A stretch of DNA of 13,793 nucleotides from Clostridiales bacterium UBA1248. GTDB lineage: Bacteria; Bacillota; Clostridia; Oscillospirales; CAG-272. Location of the stretch: contig DBWC01000120.1 in assembly GCA_002308615.1 (NCBI GenBank), forward strand, positions 1 to 13,793. The letters are read 5' to 3'. How positions within the stretch are numbered: position 1 is the first letter of the stretch; every line of letters begins with the position of its first letter. Made by a program: the position numbers and the translations under genes. Below, one piece after another: positions 7,910 to 13,268 of the stretch. A model generated the notes under the pieces. That model searched no databases and was not told where the DNA came from. It saw nothing but the letters and a program-made list of their open reading frames with translations.

Positions 7910-8655
7910 TATTTTTCACTTCCTTTTTCTTTTTCGTCAAGTCTTTTTTCAAGCTCGGCTATTCTCTGCTGCAATTTGCAGAGCTCTTGCGCAACGGGGT
8001 CGGGTATATGTATCTGGTCGAGGTCCGACGTACAGCTTTCCGCCGGTTTTTCGCCTTCGCGCCTTACTACGCGCGCCGGCATACCGACGGCTGTGCTTCC
8101 CTCCGGGATCTCATTCAATACCACCGCGCCCGCGGCTATCTTACTGTTGTCGCCGACCTTGAAAGGTCCTAACACCTTCGCGCCCGCGCCTATCATAACG
8201 TTGTTTCCGATAGTGGGGTGACGCTTGCCGACGTGCTTGCCCGTACCGCCCAGAGTCACGCCCTGATATATTGTACAGTTGTCGCCTATCTCCGCCGTCT
8301 CGCCTATCACGACGCCCGCGCCGTGGTCTATAAACAGATTCTTGCCTATTTTGGCGGACGGATGTATTTCTATATCCGTGACGAATTTCGCCGCCTGGCT
8401 TATAGCGCGCGCGGTGAACTTGTGGCCTTTCTCGTCAAGCTTGTGCGCAACGCGGTACGCCGCCACGGCGTGAAGTCCGGAGTATAAGAACATTACCTCC
8501 GCCTCGCTTGACGCCGCGGGGTCGCGCTCCATTATGGAGTCCACGTCCTCCTTCAAGCCTTTTATGCCCTCGGCTATTTTTGAAACTATATCGATATCCT
8601 TGTCTTCTAAGGCTTTGTTCAAGCCCGCAGCAAGCTCTGATAATTTATTTCCCAC
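7909..8655 (-). CDS. cysE: Serine O-acetyltransferase
   Basis: Transfers acetyl from acetyl-CoA to L-serine, giving O-acetylserine, the first committed step of cysteine synthesis. The N-terminal helical part (about 1-85) contains ERDPAASSEAEVMFLYSGLH. A left-handed beta-helix of hexapeptide repeats follows, with EIHPSAKIG, FIDHGAGVVIGET (catalytic His111), VTLGGTGK, KRHPTIGNNVMIGAGA and a closing AVGMPARVV. Glu96 in EIHP, where E. coli CysE has Asp, is usual in the Firmicutes EpsC type. After the core comes an extra tail ending in a short coiled coil (LQQRIAELEKRLDEKEKG), longer than in many relatives. The frame is open to ATG 8688, but that codon lies at the predicted transcription start and has no ribosome binding site. 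GTG 8655 has AGGAG 8 bases upstream and gives 248 aa. First gene of the operon running to 1388. Confidence 0.95.
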   Translation of the reverse strand: MGNKLSELAAGLNKALEDKDIDIVSKIAEGIKGLKEDVDSIMERDPAASSEAEVMFLYSGLHAVAAYRVAHKLDEKGHKFTARAISQAAKFVTDIEIHPSAKIGKNLFIDHGAGVVIGETAEIGDNCTIYQGVTLGGTGKHVGKRHPTIGNNVMIGAGAKVLGPFKVGDNSKIAAGAVVLNEIPEGSTAVGMPARVVRREGEKPAESCTSDLDQIHIPDPVAQELCKLQQRIAELEKRLDEKEKGSEK

Positions 8656-8693
8656 GGTATATTCTCCTGCAAATAAATTCTTTTTCATTTTAT

Positions 8694-8722
8694 ATTATAT
8701 AACATAAATTATGATTTGTAAA
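8694..8722 (-). promoter_or_regulatory. cysE: Promoter of the cysE-cysS operon
   Basis: TTTACA (8722-8717) and a perfect TATAAT (8699-8694) on the minus strand are separated by 17 nt and predict transcription from about 8687. The leader to GTG 8655 is then only about 32 nt, too short for a T-box or SAM riboswitch. The 166-base gap to the divergent gene at 8822 also holds a weak CCGT-TTTT-ACGG hairpin (8775-8786) and nothing else I can support. Confidence 0.8.
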
Positions 8723-8821
8723 GTTCTATTTTTCAAATTTTTCCCTATTTTATAAAAAATACTCGCGTATATTACCGTTTTTACGGCAGATACTATGTAA
8801 AAACGAAAGGAATTTTAAAAA

Positions 8822-9040
8822 ATGAGCGTTGAACAACTTAAAAAAGATACTACAAACCTGCTCGAAAAAGTCGCCTGCAAGCTCAATATATGCGGACAGG
8901 ACAGCGTCGCAACTCTTATGTGTATAATCGTAAGCTCCGCGCTTGTTATGATGCACTGCATGATAGCAAAGCACTTCTGCAGCTGTAAAAGGAAACTTAA
9001 GCAGAAGATTAAAGAGCTGAAAGAAGAAGCGGAAGAATGA
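8822..9040 (+). CDS. Small cysteine-rich single-pass membrane protein
   Basis: A 72-aa protein with an N-terminal amphipathic stretch (2-27) containing Cys19 and Cys24. One hydrophobic helix follows (about 29-49, ATLMCIIVSSALVMMHCMIA), and then a strongly basic-to-acidic coiled-coil tail (KRKLKQKIKELKEEAEE). Six cysteines (19, 24, 34, 46, 53, 55) are a high share; 53 and 55 form a C-S-C pair at the membrane edge just before the basic cluster, so the tail is probably cytoplasmic. I recognise no family. Evidence for a real gene: AAAGGA about 10 bases before the ATG, a Lys/Glu-rich tail with normal codon use, and a terminator starting 3 bases after the stop. A TACTAT at 8791-8796 may be the -10, but no good -35 is seen. 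It is divergent from cysE, so a link to thiol or cysteine status is worth considering, as inference only. Confidence 0.75.
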   Translation: MSVEQLKKDTTNLLEKVACKLNICGQDSVATLMCIIVSSALVMMHCMIAKHFCSCKRKLKQKIKELKEEAEE

Positions 9041-9042
9041 CA

Positions 9043-9082
9043 AAAAGCAAAAAACGGTGCCGCAGCACCGTTTCTTGCTTTT
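9043..9082. terminator. Bidirectional terminator between the small ORF and rplS
   Basis: An 18-bp stem with a single mismatch (arms 9043-9060 and 9065-9082) has the loop CGCA. The GC-rich part is ACGGTGC / GCACCGT, flanked by A/T tracts that give a U-rich end on both strands. It ends the plus-strand gene at 9040 and the minus-strand rplS, whose stop is at 9088. Confidence 0.9.
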
Positions 9083-9087
9083 GAAGA

Positions 9088-9432
9088 TTACTGAATATCC
9101 TCTTTGGTCTTTGCGGCTTTGCCCACTCTGTCGCGCAGATAGTAGAGCTTTGCGCGTCTGACCTTACCGCGGCGAATAGTCTCGACCTTCTCTACGTTCG
9201 GAGAATGGATCGGGAACGTCTTTTCAACGCCTACGCCGTAGCTGATTCTTCTGACGGTAAACGTCTCGGAAATGCCGCCGCCGCGCTTTGCGATAACGGT
9301 TCCCTCGTAGATCTGTATTCTGGACTTCGAACCTTCGACTATTCTGTTATGAACGCGAACGGTGTCGCCGACCTTGACCTGGGGTATTTCCTTTTTGAGC
9401 TGCTCTTCGGTAAAAGCCTTGATAATATCCAT
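9088..9432 (-). CDS. rplS: 50S ribosomal protein L19
   Basis: A 114-aa protein, standard length for L19, which sits at the 30S-50S interface of the ribosome. Family landmarks are present: KVGDTVRVHNRIVEG (about 20-34), RIQIYEGTVIAKRGGGISETFTVR, SYGVGVEKTFPIHSP and a C-terminal RRGKVRRAKLYYLRDRVGKAAK. The frame stays open to 9531, but that ATG lies upstream of the predicted transcription start. The real start is ATG 9432 with AAGGAGGA 7 bases upstream. The gene is alone here, with its own promoter and terminator, rather than next to rimM and trmD as in many bacteria. Confidence 0.97.
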   Translation of the reverse strand: MDIIKAFTEEQLKKEIPQVKVGDTVRVHNRIVEGSKSRIQIYEGTVIAKRGGGISETFTVRRISYGVGVEKTFPIHSPNVEKVETIRRGKVRRAKLYYLRDRVGKAAKTKEDIQ

Positions 9433-9515
9433 TACGGCTTCCTCCTTATATTGTTCATTCGGACGTTCATGCGCAGCGCAGCGGACCGTCCTGCATCCGT
9501 GTTTTTCAACACAGC
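9433..9515 (-). promoter_or_regulatory. rplS: Structured 5' leader of rplS
   Basis: The ~83-nt untranslated leader contains two hairpins. One is GTGTT-GAAA-AACAC, a GNRA-type tetraloop at 9512-9499. The other is closed by GGACG/CGTCC at 9491-9461, enclosing a GC-rich segment that can pair in more than one way (GGACGGTCC is itself nearly palindromic). L19 leader RNAs are known in some Firmicutes, where the protein is thought to regulate its own synthesis. Whether this one belongs to that class is inference. Confidence 0.5.
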
Positions 9516-9521
9516 TTGATA

Positions 9522-9550
9522 AATATACCATAAAAAAACGGTTTTGTCAA
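9522..9550 (-). promoter_or_regulatory. rplS: Strong sigma-A promoter of rplS
   Basis: A perfect TTGACA (9550-9545), a 17-nt spacer and TATATT (9527-9522) on the minus strand predict a start near 9515. Near-consensus elements suit a ribosomal protein gene. Confidence 0.88.
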
Positions 9551-9606
9551 GAGAAAAATTATAATTTTCAGAAAAATATCAAAGTTTGCAGGTCATAATT
9601 CTGTCG

Positions 9607-9823
9607 TGAACGATAAGGTGGGCTCCCCACCCCCCTCTCGTGAACCCCCATTGCTCACTGTGTTCGCAACGGGGAACCCCTCGTCTCCACCCCCTAACCC
9701 CCTGCCTTCCCCCCGAAAACTTTCGGGGCTTTGCAACGGTAGGGGCCGGCGCCTCGACGACCCGATTTTCCCGGTATATGAGAAGCGGCGGGAGCAAGCC
9801 CCCGCCCTACAATTCGTGAAGAT
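9607..9823. repeat. C-rich intergenic block of tandem hairpins
   Basis: The gap between rplS and the XRE gene holds a stretch whose plus strand is strikingly C-rich (about 9620-9714) and which folds into successive hairpins. CCCCATTGC pairs with GCAACGGGG (9646-9675, one mismatch). CCCCGAAA-AC-TTTCGGGG is perfect (9711-9728). GGCGGG pairs with CCCGCC (9787-9806), followed by CCTACAA. GGGCCGGCGCC (9742-9752) is largely palindromic. The composition differs sharply from the AT-rich flanks. From memory, similar C-rich strings and the GGGCGGGGGCTTGCTCCCGCC type of hairpin recur between genes of uncultured Clostridia, so I read this as one or more dispersed noncoding repeats, not a gene. It may also help end transcription of the regulator at 9833. 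Confidence 0.6.
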
Positions 9824-9832
9824 TTACACTTC

Positions 9833-10993
9833 TCAACCCTCTCTGCACGCTTTTACCCACTGCTCCCAGCGCGGATCGGATTTGATCTCACCTTCAATAT
9901 CGTCCGGATCGGGAACGAACCACCACGGCCAGTCCTCTGCAAGAGTAAACGAATCGCGGTTCCAGTTTACCGGACCGAAAGAAACGTGACGCAGATAAGG
10001 CACGGTATAATGCTCATCCTGTTTATCTGCAAGCGACTGAAACGCCTTTGCGTGATCAAGAGCTTTATAAAGTGAATCAAAAGCTTCATCCTTAAAACCG
10101 GCACGGAATTGAAGTGACGAAAGATAAAGATAAAACGTGACAAGCGTACCGTGAAAACGTCCGTAATTGCCGTCAATGAAGAACTGTTCCGACAGCTTTA
10201 TCGCGTTTTGCACGGTATCAAGCGCAGTCGTGTCGTCAAAATTCTTTTTGCAAAGATGTGTTGACGTGACCATGCGGTTTACAAGCTCGTCAAACAGCTC
10301 TAAAATATATTTTCCGCTGTTTTCCGCTCTTTTGCTGCCGCTGCTTGCAAGTATCAGCGATGTCTGGCGGCTGACCTGCATTATCGGAAACGTGTTTGCA
10401 AGAACCGTCGCTTTTTCATATTCGCCCGTAAGATCGTACATAAGCAAAAGCTCAAATCTTACGTCGTGAAGCAGATCGCCGGATGCGGTTTCGCTTAAAT
10501 GCTCAAGCAGTTTGATCGCTTCTTTCCAATATTCGTTCTTTCTGTGACGTTCAACGTCCTGAGCGAAATATCCGTCGCCGTCCCAAAGACTGTGCTGTCC
10601 GTCGCGAACGTAACCGGCGTCACGCAGTACAACGGCAAGGCGAAGCATTATTTTTTCGTTCCCGGGAAATTCAATGAGCCCGTCACGCAAAAGTGAGATA
10701 CATTCGTCGATGCCGACGTCCTCACCCATGTCAACACGGTGCAGCTCTTCCGATTTTTTCAAAAGCGCATCCACCTTTTTATCGCGGTCGTTTTCGTAGC
10801 CGAAAAGTTCGTCTATCGTCACGCCGAAATAATTAGCGATAGACGGGATAAGCTCCATATCGGGGTACGCTCCGCCCTGCTCCCAACGGCTGACTGCCTG
10901 CGGACTTACGCCGAGCGCCTGCGCGAGATCCTCCTGCGTCCTGCCGGCGCGGCGACGCAGCTCGCGTACTGTTTTTCCTATTTCAATATTCAT
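9833..10993 (-). CDS. XRE-family regulator with long helical C-terminal domain
   Basis: A 386-aa predicted cytoplasmic transcription regulator. Residues ~5-60 are a Cro/CI-type helix-turn-helix: IGKTVRELRRRAGRTQEDLA, then LGVSPQAVSRWEQGGAYPD with the recognition helix, then IANYFGVTIDELFGYE. Residues ~70-350 are all-helical and look like degenerate tetratricopeptide repeats (WKEAIKLLEHLSETA, LLLMYDLTGEYEKATVLAN, FYLYLSSLQFRAGFKDEAFD), probably a sensing or dimer-forming part. The end is Trp-rich (NWNRDSFTLAEDWPWWFVPD and DPRWEQWVKACREG). The longest frame begins at 11089, upstream of the predicted transcript start. ATG 10993 has AAAGGA 8 bases upstream and begins right before the HTH. It is a single-gene unit between two hairpin blocks; its targets cannot be read from the window. 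The HTH call is secure and the TPR-like call moderate. Confidence 0.9.
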   Translation of the reverse strand: MNIEIGKTVRELRRRAGRTQEDLAQALGVSPQAVSRWEQGGAYPDMELIPSIANYFGVTIDELFGYENDRDKKVDALLKKSEELHRVDMGEDVGIDECISLLRDGLIEFPGNEKIMLRLAVVLRDAGYVRDGQHSLWDGDGYFAQDVERHRKNEYWKEAIKLLEHLSETASGDLLHDVRFELLLMYDLTGEYEKATVLANTFPIMQVSRQTSLILASSGSKRAENSGKYILELFDELVNRMVTSTHLCKKNFDDTTALDTVQNAIKLSEQFFIDGNYGRFHGTLVTFYLYLSSLQFRAGFKDEAFDSLYKALDHAKAFQSLADKQDEHYTVPYLRHVSFGPVNWNRDSFTLAEDWPWWFVPDPDDIEGEIKSDPRWEQWVKACREG

Positions 10994-11019
10994 TTTTTTG
11001 TTCCTTTCATTCGTTTGTT

Positions 11020-11063
11020 CACCGGTGTGACTACAGTATAACAGAAATACCGCTGAAATGCAA
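11020..11063 (-). promoter_or_regulatory. XRE gene promoter with palindrome at the start site
   Basis: TTGCAT (11063-11058), a 17-nt spacer and TATACT (11040-11035) predict a start near 11028. Immediately downstream is the perfect 8-bp palindrome CACCGGTG (11020-11027). A palindrome over the first transcribed bases is a plausible operator for self-repression by the XRE protein. That role is inference. Confidence 0.55.
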
Positions 11064-11119
11064 GCATCAATTTGTTGTAGAATTATCAATTAACGGTTGA
11101 TATCACTGTTTCCGTTCCT

Positions 11120-11167
11120 GCGGCTTCAGCCGCGCGCGTCGGCGGCCCCACCCACCGACCGACGCGC
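11120..11167. repeat. GC-rich double hairpin in the 10994-11266 gap
   Basis: Two adjacent perfect inverted repeats sit in otherwise AT-rich sequence: GCGGCT-TC-AGCCGC (11120-11133) and GCGCGTCGG...CCGACGCGC (11134-11142 with 11159-11167). The second loop (CGGCCCCACCCACCGA) has internal TCGG/CCGA echoes. No T-run follows on the minus strand, so it is a poor terminator for the HAD gene, which has a better candidate at 11199. It resembles a dispersed repeat fragment and shares only GGGGCCG-type words with the larger block at 9607. Confidence 0.5.
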
Positions 11168-11198
11168 TTAATTATTTTATTTCCATCTCAAATAACAA

Positions 11199-11223
11199 AC
11201 GAGCGGCTATGTTGGTCGCTCGT
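11199..11223 (-). terminator. Probable terminator of the HAD gene
   Basis: ACGAGCG (11199-11205) pairs with CGCTCGT (11217-11223) around an 11-nt loop. On the minus strand the stem is followed by TTTGTTATTT, a U-rich tail. It lies 43 bases past the stop at 11267. Confidence 0.65.
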
Positions 11224-11266
11224 ATATTATTAAAAAATTTCAGAAATTACCTTTTTTATATTGATT

Positions 11267-11929
11267 TTACCTTTGTTTTGTGTTATACTGATAAATAAGT
11301 TTTATGATATCATATATATCGTCGCATATATATTCGGGGGAAACGGTCGATATAAGCTCTTCACGCGAAAACGTTGTCGTCAAGGCGACGTTGTGCATCC
11401 CGGCGGCTTTGGCGGCTAAGATACCGTTTTTCGCGTCCTCTGCTACAAGGCACTCGGACGGAGATACGTGAAGCATTTCCGCACCTTTTAAGTAAATATC
11501 CGGCGCGGGTTTATTATTCGTTATATCCCTGCCGTTTATGAGCACGTCGAACGTGTCCGCAAGCCCGATGGCTTTGAGATTTATATTCATCTTAACAAGA
11601 TCGGAGCTTGTACATACCGCCAGCTTCAATCCCATCGCTTTCAGTTCTTTTACGGTTTTAACGGTGTTTTTATAAGCAATATCGTGTTCGGAGACGAGCT
11701 TTTCGTATTTCGCATACGTTACGACGGACATTTCCGGGTCGTAGCAAAGCCTGTGTCTGCCGGCTGCGCCGCCGAGATACGCGATATCTCCGGCGCCGAT
11801 AAAAGGTATGAAATCCTCTTTGCAGGCATCCGCTCCGCGTTCCTTCAGCATTTCTATCGCGGCTATGTACGTCAACTCCTCGGAGTCGACAAGAACGCCG
11901 TCCATGTCAAATAAAACTGCACTGATCAT
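11267..11929 (-). CDS. HAD-superfamily phosphatase / beta-phosphoglucomutase-like
   Basis: A 220-aa cytoplasmic haloacid-dehalogenase-fold hydrolase of the subfamily with an N-terminal helical cap. Motif I is LFDMDGVLVDSE, with nucleophile Asp8 and acid/base Asp10. The cap spans about 16-80. Motif II is LAVCTSSD, motif III the Lys in NNKPAPDIY, and motif IV AEDAKNGI with acidic metal ligands. Such enzymes act on small phosphorylated sugars or nucleotides, or on beta-glucose 1-phosphate as mutases; the substrate cannot be told from sequence. The frame opens at ATG 11944, which lies at the predicted transcription start without a ribosome binding site. ATG 11929 has GGGGGAA 6 to 7 bases upstream and starts right before the first strand. 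It stands alone, divergent from the PHP-family gene at 11992. Confidence 0.93.
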   Translation of the reverse strand: MISAVLFDMDGVLVDSEELTYIAAIEMLKERGADACKEDFIPFIGAGDIAYLGGAAGRHRLCYDPEMSVVTYAKYEKLVSEHDIAYKNTVKTVKELKAMGLKLAVCTSSDLVKMNINLKAIGLADTFDVLINGRDITNNKPAPDIYLKGAEMLHVSPSECLVAEDAKNGILAAKAAGMHNVALTTTFSREELISTVSPEYICDDIYDIIKLIYQYNTKQR

Positions 11930-11951
11930 ATTAAATTCCCCCATATTTTAT

Positions 11952-11980
11952 ATTTTACACAACTATTGTGAATTTTTCAA
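11952..11980 (-). promoter_or_regulatory. HAD gene promoter containing an inverted repeat
   Basis: TTGAAA (11980-11975), a 17-nt spacer and TAAAAT (11957-11952) on the minus strand predict a start near 11945. The spacer holds the inverted repeat CACAA-CTA-TTGTG (11958-11970). It lies between the -35 and -10 and 22 bases before the divergent start codon, where a repressor could block the HAD promoter and perhaps the PHP promoter. A plus-strand promoter could not be assigned. Confidence 0.6.
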
Positions 11981-11991
11981 TGGAAGAATGT

Positions 11992-12783
11992 ATGAAAAAT
12001 TATTCTATTACAAAAATCGACACACACACGCACACGTATTTTTCGTTTGACGCCGCGGAAAACGGAAACAGCCCGGAGAAAATGTGTGAAGAGGCGATAA
12101 AAAAAGGGCTTGACGCAATAATTTTTACCGATCATCTGGAAGTCAACCATGAGATCGAACACGCTTTTGCGCCGCTGAATATCACCGCGTATAAAAAACA
12201 GTGCGCCGAGGCAAAAGAAAAATTCAAAGGCAGACTTGACATTTACACGGGCGTTGAGCTCGGTCAGATAACGCATTATCCGGAATATGCCGAAGAAATC
12301 GCAAAAACGGGCAGCTTTGACTATATAATCGGTTCTGTACACAATACAAAAGGCGAGCAGGATCCGTACTATATAGACTTCACTAAAGTTCCCTGCGATA
12401 AAATAATATATATGCTTGACAAATATTTTGACGAGTATCTGCAGATGACGTACGTGCCGTACGTCGACCAGTTTGCGCATCTTACGTATCCTTTGCGCTA
12501 CATAAAAAAAGCCGGGATCGACGTTGACGTAACGCGCTGGGACGACAAGATCCGTGAAATATTAAAAAACATCATAGCTCACGGTAAAACGTATGAATTA
12601 AACAGCGTGTACGTAAGGAAAGATATAGTTTTGCCGGAAGATCATATACTGCAAATGTATAAAGATTTAGGCGGTGAAAAAATCAGACTCGGATCGGACG
12701 CGCATTATATCGAACACGTAGCATCCGGATTTGACAAAGCATACGAACTGATAGATAACATATACAAAGGAGAGATAAAATGA
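11992..12783 (+). CDS. PHP-family phosphatase, histidinol-phosphatase (HisJ/HisK)-like
   Basis: A 263-aa metal-dependent phosphoesterase of the polymerase-and-histidinol-phosphatase (PHP) family. It shows the ordered metal-binding motifs: DTHTHT (His12, His14), FTDH (Asp47, His48), GVELG (Glu89), GSVHN (His117), QFAHL and, near the end, LGSDAHY. The length and order fit the HisJ/HisK histidinol-phosphate phosphatases that make histidinol in Firmicutes. No other his gene is in the window, so histidine synthesis is likely but unproven; other small phosphomonoesters are possible. The longest frame starts at GTG 11968. ATG 11992 is preferred because GGAAG lies 5 bases upstream and the protein then begins 8 residues before the first strand. 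The stop overlaps the Lrp start by 4 bases (ATGA), so the two are co-translated. Confidence 0.9.
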   Translation: MKNYSITKIDTHTHTYFSFDAAENGNSPEKMCEEAIKKGLDAIIFTDHLEVNHEIEHAFAPLNITAYKKQCAEAKEKFKGRLDIYTGVELGQITHYPEYAEEIAKTGSFDYIIGSVHNTKGEQDPYYIDFTKVPCDKIIYMLDKYFDEYLQMTYVPYVDQFAHLTYPLRYIKKAGIDVDVTRWDDKIREILKNIIAHGKTYELNSVYVRKDIVLPEDHILQMYKDLGGEKIRLGSDAHYIEHVASGFDKAYELIDNIYKGEIK

Positions 12784-13268
12784 ACGAACTTCTTAAACTG
12801 CTTGAAAAGGACGCGAAACTTACGCCGGAAATGCTTGCCGCAATGCTCGGCAAGGACACCGCCGACATCAAAGATATGATAGACAAATATGAAAAAGACG
12901 GCACGATAGCCGGATACAGCGCGCTTATAGACTGGGAAAAGACAGAACGCGAATACGTAACGGCTCTGATAGAACTGAAAGTCACGCCTCAGCGCGAGCT
13001 CGGCTTTGACAGAGTAGCGGAGCGCATTTACAATTATCCGGAGGTACAGAGCCTTTACCTTATGTCCGGCGGTTTCGATCTCTGCGTCGTCATAGAGGGC
13101 AAAACGATGCGCGAGGTGGCGTTGTTCGTCGCGGAAAAGCTGGCGACGATGGAGAGCGTCATCTCCACCGCCACTCATTTCGTCCTGCGTAAATACAAGG
13201 ATAAAGGCATAACGATGAAACGCGGCGGCGTTGATATAAGGAGCGAATTATCGGATGGATTACAGTAA
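12780..13268 (+). CDS. Lrp/AsnC-family transcriptional regulator
   Basis: A 162-aa regulator of the leucine-responsive/asparagine family, which senses amino acids. Residues ~1-45 form the winged helix-turn-helix (LLKLLEKDAKLTPEMLAAML, then DIKDMIDKYEKDGTIAGYSA), though it is short and the recognition helix is less typical than in E. coli Lrp. Residues ~58-135 are the RAM/AsnC ligand-binding and oligomerisation domain (YVTALIELKVTP, QSLYLMSGGFDLCVVIEGKT). About 20 residues follow it. AAAGGAGA precedes the ATG. It overlaps the PHP gene by 4 bases and the aminotransferase by 14, so it is locked into this operon. Lrp-type genes directly before an aminotransferase are a recurrent arrangement, and local control by an amino acid or keto acid made here is likely (inference). 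Confidence 0.92.
   Translation: MNELLKLLEKDAKLTPEMLAAMLGKDTADIKDMIDKYEKDGTIAGYSALIDWEKTEREYVTALIELKVTPQRELGFDRVAERIYNYPEVQSLYLMSGGFDLCVVIEGKTMREVALFVAEKLATMESVISTATHFVLRKYKDKGITMKRGGVDIRSELSDGLQ

Noticed and set aside
8656..8821. Possible T-box or SAM riboswitch before cysE
   Set aside because: The predicted transcript start leaves only about 32 nt of leader, and no terminator hairpin, specifier loop or T-box sequence is visible.
8750..9043. Minus-strand 97-codon frame opposite the small membrane protein
   Set aside because: Its start would lie inside the terminator at 9043-9082 and it has no ribosome binding site, while the plus-strand frame has one and is followed at once by the terminator.
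9606..9989. Plus-strand 127-codon frame across the C-rich block
   Set aside because: Its Pro/Ser-rich content reflects the C-rich repeat, and it runs into the antisense of the XRE gene; no ribosome binding site.
11977..12480. Minus-strand 167-codon frame
   Set aside because: Shadow of the PHP-family gene, with Phe/Arg/Val-rich composition and no motifs.
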